This document shows positions 1 through 8,048 of a DNA stretch of 64,000 bases, in pieces. The translations under genes and the position numbers were made by a program. Source of the stretch: Lachnospiraceae bacterium 10-1 (GTDB lineage Bacteria; Bacillota; Clostridia; Lachnospirales; Lachnospiraceae); the NCBI GenBank assembly GCA_000403495.2, contig KE159820.1, forward strand, positions 222,004 to 286,003, in the 5' to 3' direction. Every line of letters starts with the position of its first letter. The first letter of the stretch is position 1. The notes below the pieces were generated by a model. That model saw only the letters and a program-made list of their open reading frames with translations. It searched no databases and had not been told where the DNA came from.

Positions 1-583
1 CCTGTTAATCTATAGTATATAAAATCTGAAACTCATTTGCTATCCTGCATAACTGTAGGATAATTACATAAAAACTGCATCTACCTTATCAGCAAAAGCC
101 AAGCACTACATCTGAAATTATAACTATAACATTCCCTCTCTAAAATTACTCGCTTAATTATGATACACTGTCCATTAACACATAGATAGGACAAAAAACA
201 GGAACAGAGGCTTCCCCCTGATCCTGCTTTCCACTCATAATTACATAGATTTCTTTTAGTTTTTTAACACAAGCTGAACCAATACCATGTAACAGACTGT
301 TCCCCTGCAATGAAAAGGAGCATATAAGGCAATGGGTTTATAAATCTTTTCCGAACTGATACATATACATATCACCAGAGGACTGCGGTATCAGCCACCT
401 GCCAAGTACGCACATATTTACCGCAAACCCACTGTCTACAATCCATATGTACTACCGATACATCCTATCCACAGTCGTAGTTACATTCTTTCTATCATCT
501 TGTTTACTTATGGCACATTTAAATAAGTAGTATTATTATTGACTTGCATAGATTTCTCACTTCCCTATATTCTTTTTAGCAAA
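1..583. other. AT-rich stretch without a supported gene
   Basis: I see no gene, tRNA or rRNA here; reading frames are short and broken. A short stem (TATCCT at 41-46 against AGGATA at 57-62) is the only structure noticed. The stretch lies downstream of the leftward gene ending at 584, but I see no convincing terminator for it. Confidence 0.5.
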
Positions 584-1225
584 TTATAATGTCAAAATAT
601 TGGCTTCATATCGTTCGATTAACCTGCTCGCATTTTGTTCTTTTGATAAAACACTTTCTTTAAGCAGTTCTTCCTTCATTTCTTTTTCTTTTATCTGATC
701 TTTCAGATACTCTTTCTCTGCTAGCCGCTCCTCAAACTGCTCTCTTAGGAGTTTTCTCTTTTCATAATGCCCCTGTGGGGAAGTTTTCTTTCTCTGACCT
801 TTTTTCTCCGGCACTTTATCCTCAACGCTGCTATCTGATGATGAATTGCTGTTAGTAACATACATATTAGGACTCAGCCCGGCAGTACCGTCTTCATAAA
901 AAATCCATTCTTCATTTTTTACATCTGCTCCTAAAGCGTTCCATGCTGCTATCATATTTTGATGACAACCCGGTAAAATTTCCAAATTCTTTTCCAACAG
1001 TTCTGCTTTTTCAGGATCTCTTATACATTTCTCCAATAATGCCGGTGATATCGTCACCTTATAGTTAGAAGCCGATAAACAAGGGTACTTATCCTTCAAG
1101 TATGCCTGATATGCGGATACGCTGGCGTATTTGTCCTCTGTTTTTTTCTCCGCCTTTTTATTATTTGCTCTCGCCACCACATTGCTGTTCCCAAACTGGT
1201 AATTACTTAATCCTACCTGCATCAT
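584..1225 (-). CDS. Hypothetical protein, DUF6033-like
   Basis: A 213-residue soluble protein without signal peptide or membrane segment. The first third reads like the DUF6033-type proteins of Lachnospiraceae, but this is recall and not a search. The middle is Ser/Asn-rich and roughly residues 135-205 are a highly charged Lys/Glu stretch likely to be coiled coil. Two ATGs lie in tandem at 1225 and 1222. AGGAG sits 5 bases before the first and 8 before the second, so the second is slightly favoured. It starts 39 bases after the stop of the next gene upstream, and the two share the opening pattern M-x-VG(I/L)S, so they are probably one operon. Function unknown. Confidence 0.7.
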   Translation of the reverse strand: MMQVGLSNYQFGNSNVVARANNKKAEKKTEDKYASVSAYQAYLKDKYPCLSASNYKVTISPALLEKCIRDPEKAELLEKNLEILPGCHQNMIAAWNALGADVKNEEWIFYEDGTAGLSPNMYVTNSNSSSDSSVEDKVPEKKGQRKKTSPQGHYEKRKLLREQFEERLAEKEYLKDQIKEKEMKEELLKESVLSKEQNASRLIERYEANILTL

Positions 1226-1264
1226 GCTTTCTCCTCTCTCTTAACAAAAATGATCTTTCAAAAT

Positions 1265-2206
1265 CTATTGCGTGGAACGCTTTGGAAAAATAACATCAGT
1301 TGATGTAAACGTATCATCTACTGAAACATGGATATGTCCGCTGCTGTCTATGGCATACTCATTGCCATAAATAGAAAATGTGTCCCCCTCTTTATAGCCA
1401 ATCTCTATCCAATTCATGTTATTCCACCGCGCAATGTTCTTATCCACATTTATTACGTTACCAGATTCCTGCAGGATATAGGTATGCTTCCCAGCGCCTG
1501 CATCTATGGAAAAGAACCCTGGGGTTATCCCGACTTTCTCACAAGTCGATAAAACTTCCTTCCTGCTGTATAATTCGCCCCACAGACTCCTTCCCTGTGC
1601 CAATGTAGACAAAATATCTCCTGCTTTTCCCATTTCCATCCTATAATTGGTGCCCCTATTCTCTGCTAATAATGATTCTGATTGTACATATCCGATTATA
1701 CCGTTATTAACAGCCCATGCGTATCGGCTACCATTTAATGCAGTCCATGCGTAATAGCTTTTATTCTTTAAAACCAGAGAATTGTTTACAGCATGAATAC
1801 CTGACATAGAATTTGCGTTGATTTTCGGCACCGCATAATTTGGCACAACCTGTCTGCTTCCGTTATAATCAAAATACATAACACCATAATCCTTAAAATC
1901 AGGATTATATCCGCAGGACACATTCTCCCCAAAGTTGATCGCATCCAGAATAGCGCTTGGATTATTATAGTTTGCAAAATAAAAGGATAATTCACTTGCA
2001 GATACATTTGCACTTTTGTCTATCAGTGCCGCTATGGATTTCTTTGAAAAACTCCTTGCACTGTCAGAAAGACTTAGGCTGTCCCGACTGTTGCTTCCCG
2101 TTCCCGATAATATTCTTAATGCCCCCTGCGCCGCCAGCGTCTTCCTATCCCTCCCGGAAAATGTTGTTTGATATGCAGAAATCCTGTCTGAAATACCAAC
2201 TGACAT
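1265..2206 (-). CDS. Hypothetical protein, likely LytTR target gene
   Basis: A 313-residue protein I do not recognise. A longer reading from 2251 is possible, but AGGAG lies just upstream of the ATG at 2206 (protein start MSVGISDRI), which I take as the start. There is no obvious signal peptide or membrane helix. The N-terminal 60 residues are Ser-rich. The rest is rich in Tyr, Asn and Gly with repeated YAW motifs, suggesting a beta-rich fold. It is first in a two-gene leftward unit with the gene ending at 584. A tandem 21-bp-period site at 2308-2337 lies about 100 bases upstream and matches the one before the two-component operon, which suggests control by the adjacent LytTR regulator. Confidence 0.7.
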   Translation of the reverse strand: MSVGISDRISAYQTTFSGRDRKTLAAQGALRILSGTGSNSRDSLSLSDSARSFSKKSIAALIDKSANVSASELSFYFANYNNPSAILDAINFGENVSCGYNPDFKDYGVMYFDYNGSRQVVPNYAVPKINANSMSGIHAVNNSLVLKNKSYYAWTALNGSRYAWAVNNGIIGYVQSESLLAENRGTNYRMEMGKAGDILSTLAQGRSLWGELYSRKEVLSTCEKVGITPGFFSIDAGAGKHTYILQESGNVINVDKNIARWNNMNWIEIGYKEGDTFSIYGNEYAIDSSGHIHVSVDDTFTSTDVIFPKRSTQ

Positions 2207-2307
2207 ACATTCCTTCTCCTCTCTATTCAAATTTTTTGCAGCAGACAGCACACCAGAATGCTGTCTTTGTATTTATCGCCTCTTGGCACAAATTTTTCAT
2301 AGGTTTG

Positions 2308-2337
2308 GCGCGAACTGCTCCTTTTTGGGTGCGAAAT
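2308..2337 (-). promoter_or_regulatory. Putative LytTR operator upstream of the 2206 gene
   Basis: Two 9-bp elements, GCGCGAACT (2308-2316) and GTGCGAAAT (2329-2337), are separated by exactly 12 bp, giving a 21-bp period. The spacer starts GCTCC, as it does in the near-identical site at 4605-4634. Direct 9-bp repeats with a 12-13 bp spacer are the known geometry of AgrA/LytTR-family operators. The assignment to the regulator at 3804-4526 is inference. Confidence 0.6.
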
Positions 2338-2350
2338 TTCCAGTATGTCA

Positions 2351-3811
2351 TTACGCTTCCGCTACAGGTTTTCCATTCATCATAACCGTAAGGGTAAATT
2401 TCTTTCTGCCGCTCGAATCAGAAATTACAATGTCAATATCGCCCTTATACTTTCTGGCGCATCTCTGAACATTTGATAATCCAAGACCATGCAGCTTGCC
2501 ATTTACCTTGCTGCTAATGGGCAGGCCGCTCTCTTTCTCCATTACAACTTCCCCGGAAAAATCATTTTCTACTTCTATAAAAAACAGATTACCTTTTACA
2601 TAAGAAAATAACTTTATCTGTTTTTCTACCGCACCATCACCGCATATCACCCTGCCGCACGCTTCTATGGCGTTTTCCAGTGCATTGTTCAGGATAACAG
2701 CAACATCATAAACATCGATCAACAGTTTTGACGGATAAGTAAAGTCAACCTGAAATGGAATCTGTTTTTTCTCCGCCTCCTGCCCTTTTTGATGGATGAT
2801 AATATCTGTGATCGGATTTCCCGTCTGACAGGTAAAATCCAACCGGCTGACAGTTTCCTCCATTTTACCGATATAGCTTTCCAGTTCTTCACTTACTGAA
2901 CCCACCGCACTTTTCACAAGCAGAGAGACATTCGCTATATGACTCCTCATATCATGCCGGAGTCCGCGCATATCCGTATAGATATCCTGTATTTCCACAA
3001 CCTCTCTCTGCATCTGCAGCACTTGATTTTCCAGTATGGCACATCTCCTCGTTTCCTCGTTGTACTGCAGCAGTTTCTGGAACAGCACGACACTTGCAAT
3101 AATGGTAGAGAGCAACAGCGCACAAATCACAGGTATCAGGAATTTTGTCGCCGGAACGGTATCATAAATGATTACCGTCATTCCATTTTCAACCGATATA
3201 ACCACCATCTTGACCAGCACCGAAATACACAATGCCGCAACACAGGGTAAAATCAGAAAAATGTTCTCATGTTTCTGCAACGGGTACTCTTTTTTTACAA
3301 ATTTTCTGCTTAACAAAGATAAATATCCATACAACAGCAGTGTATAAAACAGTACATACAAGGCTACGAAAAAAGTATTCGATATCTTGATCCAGCCCAA
3401 CGCTTTTTCTACCGTATTTATGCTCTCTTCCGCAATGAAACACCCCATAATCTGATCCCATAGTCCACTCAATGCAACCGCAAATACATGAACCATATAT
3501 TTCACTGTTTCTTTTCCTGCCATATAACTAAAAGTAACAAAAAGCTGTTTCTGCATATCCTTTTCAAAGAAAAGAAGCTGCATAAACAGCAGGATACAAA
3601 CATTTAAGACTATCCCTGCAACTTCCCCGACCGGAAATCTGCCACCCAATATTTCAAACACCACAATCTCAAGAAGGAACCAAACTGTACCCCATACTGC
3701 CAGCGTAACCCCTTTCCTGTATTTTTCTTTCAGAAAATTCATTGCATAAAAACCGCTTACTATACTGTCAGTCAGATAAATAAAAATCGGAATCAAAAGC
3801 ATTTCAGACAT
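2351..3811 (-). CDS. GHKL-type sensor histidine kinase, AgrC-like
   Basis: A 486-residue membrane kinase. About six or seven hydrophobic helices fill residues 1-250. A coiled stretch follows, then the dimerisation/phospho-acceptor motif RHDMRSH near residue 286, and a C-terminal GHKL ATPase domain with an N-box containing NNALENAIEA and a G-box containing GLGLSNV. This is the usual AgrC/FsrC-type layout for sensing a peptide or small ligand at the membrane and phosphorylating a LytTR partner. The start at 3811 has GGAGGG upstream and overlaps the end of the regulator gene (stop at 3804), so the two are translationally coupled. No AgrB/AgrD peptide-processing genes are seen nearby, so the ligand is unknown. 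Confidence 0.88.
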   Translation of the reverse strand: MSEMLLIPIFIYLTDSIVSGFYAMNFLKEKYRKGVTLAVWGTVWFLLEIVVFEILGGRFPVGEVAGIVLNVCILLFMQLLFFEKDMQKQLFVTFSYMAGKETVKYMVHVFAVALSGLWDQIMGCFIAEESINTVEKALGWIKISNTFFVALYVLFYTLLLYGYLSLLSRKFVKKEYPLQKHENIFLILPCVAALCISVLVKMVVISVENGMTVIIYDTVPATKFLIPVICALLLSTIIASVVLFQKLLQYNEETRRCAILENQVLQMQREVVEIQDIYTDMRGLRHDMRSHIANVSLLVKSAVGSVSEELESYIGKMEETVSRLDFTCQTGNPITDIIIHQKGQEAEKKQIPFQVDFTYPSKLLIDVYDVAVILNNALENAIEACGRVICGDGAVEKQIKLFSYVKGNLFFIEVENDFSGEVVMEKESGLPISSKVNGKLHGLGLSNVQRCARKYKGDIDIVISDSSGRKKFTLTVMMNGKPVAEA

Positions 3812-4526
3812 TGACGATCCCTCCGTTTTTTACGTAGCGCATATAGTTTTTGATAAAATCAGAATATTTCTTCCTTGCAAAGAGCAGATTATCCCCATTT
3901 GTCACCTGTATATTGCCCATACTGTAAGCGGAGATTTTCTCCATATTGACAAGATAACACCTGTGGCAGCGGTAAAAACTATTTCCCAAACTGCTTTCAA
4001 ATTCTTCCATTTTTCCATAAACTTCCAATATCCCACCCGTTGTATGGATAATCACTTTTTTGTTGCCGCTTTCTATATAATAAATATCTCTCAGCCATAT
4101 TTTCTGCTGTATGCCAGAGGTTTTAACCATGATCTGTTTTTTATTCTGCTCGTCAAAAGCTGACATTTCTTTCCTTGCCCGATCAAAAACCTCTGCAAAC
4201 TTTTCCGGATCAATGGGCTTTATCAGATAATGGAAAGCGTTTACATCAAACGCCTCCTCCATGTATTCCCGATATCCTGTCACAAAAATAAGAATGCTCC
4301 TTTGTGTAAGGCTTGCTTCTTTCTCCCTGATATGCCTTGCTATATCCATACCGGATACTTTTCCCATTTCAATATCAAGGAAGGAAATATCAAAATCTTC
4401 TCCGGCACTTATCATTTCTTCCCCTGACTGGTATGCCGCAATATCTGCTTCTGGCATCTGCTTTTTTACCAGCCGGGAAATTTCGTCCCGGATTGCCCGG
4501 TCATCATCACAAACTGCAATCCTCAT
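3804..4526 (-). CDS. LytTR-family response regulator, AgrA-like
   Basis: A 240-residue regulator. Residues 1-115 are a receiver domain: acidic pocket CDDD near the N-terminus, phospho-acceptor Asp in FLDIEMGK, and a conserved Lys in LIKPID. Residues 135-235 are a LytTR DNA-binding domain, with the typical IYYIES...VIIHT and FYRCHRCYLVN signatures. LytTR proteins bind paired direct repeats about 21 bp apart. Exactly such a pair lies upstream of this gene at 4605-4634 and another before the hypothetical gene at 2206. The gene is followed with overlap by its kinase, so they form one operon, probably autoregulated. Confidence 0.9.
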   Translation of the reverse strand: MRIAVCDDDRAIRDEISRLVKKQMPEADIAAYQSGEEMISAGEDFDISFLDIEMGKVSGMDIARHIREKEASLTQRSILIFVTGYREYMEEAFDVNAFHYLIKPIDPEKFAEVFDRARKEMSAFDEQNKKQIMVKTSGIQQKIWLRDIYYIESGNKKVIIHTTGGILEVYGKMEEFESSLGNSFYRCHRCYLVNMEKISAYSMGNIQVTNGDNLLFARKKYSDFIKNYMRYVKNGGIVNV

Positions 4527-4590
4527 ATATCATTTCTTCCTTTCAAAACATATATATCCATATTTTTATATATCGTCACCAATACTTTAT

Positions 4591-4740
4591 CAGCTAATTA
4601 CATAGCGCGAAATGCTCCATTTAAGGCGCGAAATCTTTTCCTTTCCAAAAGCTCTCTTAACTACCTTTTTCAAGACTTGCGAAAAAATAGCCCTCCAAAA
4701 CCGGAAGGCTTATGTTGTATGAAAGTTTGCTTCATTAGAC
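4591..4740. repeat. Intergenic repeat, copy 1 (blocks A then B)
   Basis: Block A (4591-4646, beginning CAGCTAATTACATAGCGCG) and block B (4664-4740, containing a GCC-TCC/GGA-GGC hairpin and ending in CATTAGAC) recur at 7557-7665 in the order B then A. Block A here contains two GCGCGAAAT half-sites. The other copy has one, as if one 21-bp unit was deleted. The two copies bracket the BlaR1/BlaI genes. Confidence 0.75.
4605..4634 (-). promoter_or_regulatory. Putative LytTR operator before the two-component operon
   Basis: Two perfect copies of GCGCGAAAT at 4605-4613 and 4626-4634 are separated by 12 bp, which gives a 21-bp period. The site lies about 80 bases before the response-regulator start at 4526. 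It matches the site at 2308-2337 in half-sites, spacing and the GCTCC start of the spacer. Repeat identity and spacing are seen directly; binding by the LytTR protein is inferred from the family. Confidence 0.65.
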
Positions 4741-4833
4741 ACCGGTGATATGATATTCTTTGTATACTTTTGTGCAAGCCATAGAAAACTCCCTCCTTTC
4801 CTCCCAAAAGGGTACAGTGATTTATGATTGTTT

Positions 4834-6426
4834 TCAGTCTAATTCTAACTCGTAATTATGCGGATAATAACTTTGTAATTCGTCTATATTTATCTTTTTC
4901 CCCATATAATCCTTAAACCAACTATCATAGTTCGGATTATTCCAAATTGTTCCGTCATCAAAAACAACTTGTTTTAAACAAAATAGTGCGTATGTGACAT
5001 CATCCGTTTCACCACTTTCAACCTTTGGCATATTTTCCGTTAGCTCACCGTCATACAATGACCAGCCACCATTATAACCTTCTGTTTGATTTGGCAAAAT
5101 GCTTGTTTTTGTCCTAACAAGATTTTCATAACTACACTCTGTACTGCTATCAAGAAAATTCCAATGTAACTTTAATGGTGAACCATTCTCGTTATAAGCT
5201 AACATACAATACTCTGTTTCCGTAATGCGTTTATCCGTATTGTTCGTTAGTATGTCATGTATATATGGACTTCCATTTTCGTAATAAAGAATATCCGCAC
5301 TTTCATGGATAATTGACATGGTTTCTTTTATTCCGATGTTATTTTCTTGTACCACAATATCCTCCGCTAAATCCATTCTATTTTCTCGGGGTGTTGGCTG
5401 TGCCGCATACGCCCCCATAGCAAATCCTCCAGCGGAAAGCAGGAATGCTGCCACAAGCGATATTATGGTGATTAACTTTGTCTTTTTTTTGAAATTCATA
5501 ATTGCACCTAACCTTTCTTTTACTTGTTCTGCGCTCTCTGTCAAGGTAACGGAAGCCAAAGAGCTTTTGTTAAGATTATTCGACTTTAAAAAAGAAATCA
5601 GTATATCCCCATATTCACGCCTTGCTTTATCGTCAAGTATGGATATGACCTTTTCATCACATGACAATTCACAAGATTTGTTTACTTCTTTTTCCAACAG
5701 ATAAATAAAAGGGTTAAACCAGTGGATGCAGACAACAATCTGTATCAACCACTTATAAAACATATCTTTCTGCTTGTAGTGAATTAACTCATGCACAAAG
5801 ATATAAGATAATTCCTTATCTTCCAGTTCCCCAACAGGCAACACAATACTTGGGCGAAAGAAGCCAATCAACATAGGCGAAGTAATCAGCACATTACGAT
5901 ATAATTCTACTCCTGCTTTAATGTTCAGTTTTTCTTCACAATCGGATAGTAAATTCAAGGTCTTAATATCAGATACCTCTGTATTGCCCGCTTTGATATA
6001 TTGGGTAAATCCTTGGTAAAGCGTTATCTTACGAACAAAAAGGACTAATACCAATACTGCCCATACAAGAAAAATACCAGTATAGACATTTAGCGAATTA
6101 TGTATAACAGTAGTGGTATTTATATTCGCATTTTCCCGTTCCTGTTCCCTTTCATTATTGCCTATATTTGCTTTAACTGGCATATTAAAATTTATGGGAT
6201 TCTCATTCGTTATTGAAGTTGTACCCAATTTTTCAAACAGACTACCAACAATCGTAGTATCGGGTGTAAATGGAAGCAGAAACCGAAATACAACAATTAT
6301 CCAAATATAATACTGCCAACGCCTGCTAAATCTATTTTTGTAAAACTGCTTCAATCCTAAAATGAGCAACAACAGTAGTGTACCGGAAACGGTCAATGAC
6401 AATAAAACTTTAATAAACTCATTCAT
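4834..6426 (-). CDS. BlaR1/MecR1-type M56 membrane metallopeptidase
   Basis: A 530-residue protein with an M56 peptidase core. It has N-terminal transmembrane helices (about residues 5-25 and 38-55), another near 115-132, the zinc motif HELIH at about 213-217 with a distal ELSCDE at about 253-258, and a further helix near 318-342. A roughly 185-residue extracellular C-terminal part follows. In BlaR1 the sensor is a penicillin-binding-protein-like domain; here the C-terminal part is shorter and shows no SxxK motif that I can see, so the inducer may not be a beta-lactam. Known role of the family: ligand binding activates the protease, which triggers cleavage of the BlaI repressor. The start overlaps the blaI-like stop by 8 bases, so the pair is coupled. 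No resistance gene is adjacent. Confidence 0.85.
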   Translation of the reverse strand: MNEFIKVLLSLTVSGTLLLLLILGLKQFYKNRFSRRWQYYIWIIVVFRFLLPFTPDTTIVGSLFEKLGTTSITNENPINFNMPVKANIGNNEREQERENANINTTTVIHNSLNVYTGIFLVWAVLVLVLFVRKITLYQGFTQYIKAGNTEVSDIKTLNLLSDCEEKLNIKAGVELYRNVLITSPMLIGFFRPSIVLPVGELEDKELSYIFVHELIHYKQKDMFYKWLIQIVVCIHWFNPFIYLLEKEVNKSCELSCDEKVISILDDKARREYGDILISFLKSNNLNKSSLASVTLTESAEQVKERLGAIMNFKKKTKLITIISLVAAFLLSAGGFAMGAYAAQPTPRENRMDLAEDIVVQENNIGIKETMSIIHESADILYYENGSPYIHDILTNNTDKRITETEYCMLAYNENGSPLKLHWNFLDSSTECSYENLVRTKTSILPNQTEGYNGGWSLYDGELTENMPKVESGETDDVTYALFCLKQVVFDDGTIWNNPNYDSWFKDYMGKKINIDELQSYYPHNYELELD

Positions 6427-6793
6427 TTTCTTTTCTCCAAAATGATTCTATCTCTTTTAGTTCGTCTGCTGAAAGAATATCCTGCCGCAACAATGTTGAC
6501 ACTAAATTTTTTACATTCCCACCATAGACTTTATCAAGAAAACTATGTGTCTGCATGGTCTGATATTCTGCTTCTGTTACCGTAGCCACATATTCATTCC
6601 GTCTGCCGATTTTCTTGACTTTCAAAAACTTTTTTTCGCCCAGCCGGGAAAGCAAAGTAAGTACAGTGTTGTTTTTCCATTCATTTTTATCTTTTTCCAG
6701 TTCCTCCATGATGAGGGAGTATAAAGCCGCTCCTCCATTCTTCCAAATGATTTTCATTAGTACCAGTTCGGATTCCGAAATTTGCTTTGCCAT
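6419..6793 (-). CDS. BlaI/MecI/CopY-family transcriptional repressor
   Basis: A 124-residue protein, the normal length for the family. It has an N-terminal winged helix (ISESELVLMKIIWKNGGAAL, then NTVLTLLSRL as recognition region) followed by RRNEYVATVTEAEY and a C-terminal dimerisation helix. The family represses its own operon until the partner M56 protease causes its cleavage. AAGGAGG lies upstream of the ATG at 6793. It is the first gene of the two-gene operon with the BlaR1-like protein and probably autoregulates it. Confidence 0.88.
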   Translation of the reverse strand: MAKQISESELVLMKIIWKNGGAALYSLIMEELEKDKNEWKNNTVLTLLSRLGEKKFLKVKKIGRRNEYVATVTEAEYQTMQTHSFLDKVYGGNVKNLVSTLLRQDILSADELKEIESFWRKENE

Positions 6794-6820
6794 ATTGTCC
6801 TCCTTTTCACCTCAACATTT

Positions 6821-6855
6821 TGTAGGTATGTAATTATATTAACACTATGTAGGTT
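6821..6855 (-). promoter_or_regulatory. Possible BlaI-type operator/promoter region
   Basis: Upstream of the repressor gene, TGTAGGT occurs twice on the + strand (6821-6827 and 6849-6855), with further TGTA/TACA-like elements between them in an AT-rich tract. BlaI/CopY operators contain TACA/TGTA half-sites. The match is loose and the exact dyad is not clear. Confidence 0.3.
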
Positions 6856-6946
6856 ATAAGGCAATACCCTAAATAGATATTTGAGAAATCCAAACTTTTT
6901 CTATAAGAAACCTCTATTTTCAAGCGATTTGAGGAAAATTTTGGAT

Positions 6947-7091
6947 TTGTGGGAATGTGTATAACTGGCTATCTCAAGGAATTGTTGGTAACTTAAGTTT
7001 GCAGGACGTGGGAAAGCTGCACTTTAGCTTTTCCATGTCCTGTGAATAGAGTTATCCATAATTCCATATTCTGTTATACACATTTCCACAA
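6947..7091. repeat. Nested inverted repeats
   Basis: The outer arms at 6947-6965 and 7073-7091 are 19 bp with one mismatch (first arm TTGTGGGAATGTGTATAAC). Inside them lies a second strong stem: GGACGTGGGAAAGCT (7004-7018) against AGCTTTTCCATGTCC (7026-7040). The whole could fold as a cruciform or structured RNA. Function unknown. Confidence 0.6.
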
Positions 7092-7345
7092 TACTTGTCT
7101 TTTGTTTTTTTCGGAATAGCGTGGTGCTGGTGGTCTATTTCTTGCTTCTTTACCGTACATGAACATAATGACCGCTATATAAGCAAACAGAACGCCCTTA
7201 GCTCGCGTTATGGTATGTTCGCCTACCCAGCTCGGCTTTACCGACTGCAAAGAACTGTTTTTAGAGAAAACAGGGTATGGCGATTGTTATTTGGTCAACA
7301 AAGAACTGCGAGAATAGCGCTTACACGTCCACCGTTAAAGCAAAT

Positions 7346-7407
7346 AATATCCGCTAAAAAATATCTTGTTTCTAAAATGCGCCATGAGATACTTTTTAGC
7401 GGATATT
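7346..7407. repeat. Inverted repeat, about 20-bp arms
   Basis: AATATCCGCTAAAAAATATC (7346-7365) pairs with 7388-7407 apart from one mismatch, across a 22-base loop. It may be a terminator-like or mobile-element-derived hairpin. No T-run follows immediately on either strand, so a terminator is not certain. Confidence 0.55.
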
Positions 7408-7556
7408 TTCTTATTCTTCAATCTTTCAAAAGGGTGTGCATTTTTCCGGGCAAGGCCGCCGCAATGTTTAAAGCCTCTAAAAATGTACGCGCTTCTATTC
7501 TTAAAAATGTGATGAAAAGAATAATCTCTACTGCAAGAAATCCCGCAAAATAAGCC

Positions 7557-7665
7557 TTTTTCAAGCATTTCAGAAAAATAGCCCTCCGAAACCGGAAGGC
7601 TTATGCTGTATGAAAGTTTGTTACATTAGACAGCTAATTACATAGCGCGAAATCTTTTCCTTTCC
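7557..7665. repeat. Intergenic repeat, copy 2 (blocks B then A)
   Basis: This is the same material as 4591-4740 but with block B (7557-7629) directly followed by block A (about 7630-7665). Block A here has a single GCGCGAAAT (7645-7653) followed by the same CTTTTCCTTTCC tail as copy 1. The loss of one 21-bp unit is what recombination between the two half-sites of copy 1 would give. Confidence 0.75.
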
Positions 7666-7715
7666 GTCTGAATGTCAAAACGGGAAAATTATGATAGCTT
7701 TCCCACTGTAAATGA

Positions 7716-8048
7716 TTATAACGACATATCTATGCCTTTCTGTTTTTCCTTTTTCTGTTTGGTCGGTGGTATTGCCTGTTCCACACACTTCTTGACTGTT
7801 TCAGCTTCGGCAACTTCGGCTTTCCATGCTTTCGGTCTTAGCTTGTTGTCGCTCCCTAAATGCTCTTTCAGATACCGTTCTGCTCGGTCATACAGTGCAA
7901 AGTCAACTGTGATTATTCCACGCCGGGGAATCCAGAGCGGAACGTAGTTCCGCTCCACTGATTTTTCTTTGCGAACCATCGGTTCGCCTTTGGGCTCCAC
8001 CCTGTATGGCTATTTTTTAGCTCTTGCGTAGTATTCCCTAATGTTCAT
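7716..8048 (-). pseudogene. Small ICE gene interrupted by an in-frame amber codon
   Basis: The reading frame opens with ATG at 8048, which overlaps the SpoVG-like stop as ATGA, reads MNIREYYARAKK, meets TAG, and continues in the same frame for about 97 more codons to 7716. The downstream part could be re-initiated at a GTG at 8000 or an ATG seven codons later. The region AERYLKEHL...LRPKAWKAEVAEAE resembles the C-terminal region of some clostridial relaxases, so it may be a relaxase-derived fragment; this is weak recall. Both the coupling to the upstream gene and the continuous frame suggest an ancestral protein of about 110 residues. Whether the TAG is a lesion or read through cannot be told here. 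Confidence 0.55.

Larger units (their letters stand above)
6834..7715. other. Gene-poor spacer upstream of the BlaI operon
   Basis: About 880 bases without a gene I can support. It holds a nested inverted repeat (6947-7091), a second stem (7346-7407) and repeat copy 2 (7557-7665). A 152-residue open frame at 7095-7553 (+) has no recognisable domain or good ribosome site and is crossed by the 7346-7407 stem; I treat it as non-coding. Confidence 0.5.

Noticed and set aside
2351..4526. A complete Agr quorum-sensing locus.
   Set aside because: Only AgrC-like and AgrA-like proteins are present. No AgrB-type membrane protease or AgrD-type peptide was found on either side.
7095..7553. A 152-residue rightward ORF.
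   Set aside because: No plausible start signal or recognisable domain, and the 7346-7407 inverted repeat runs through it.
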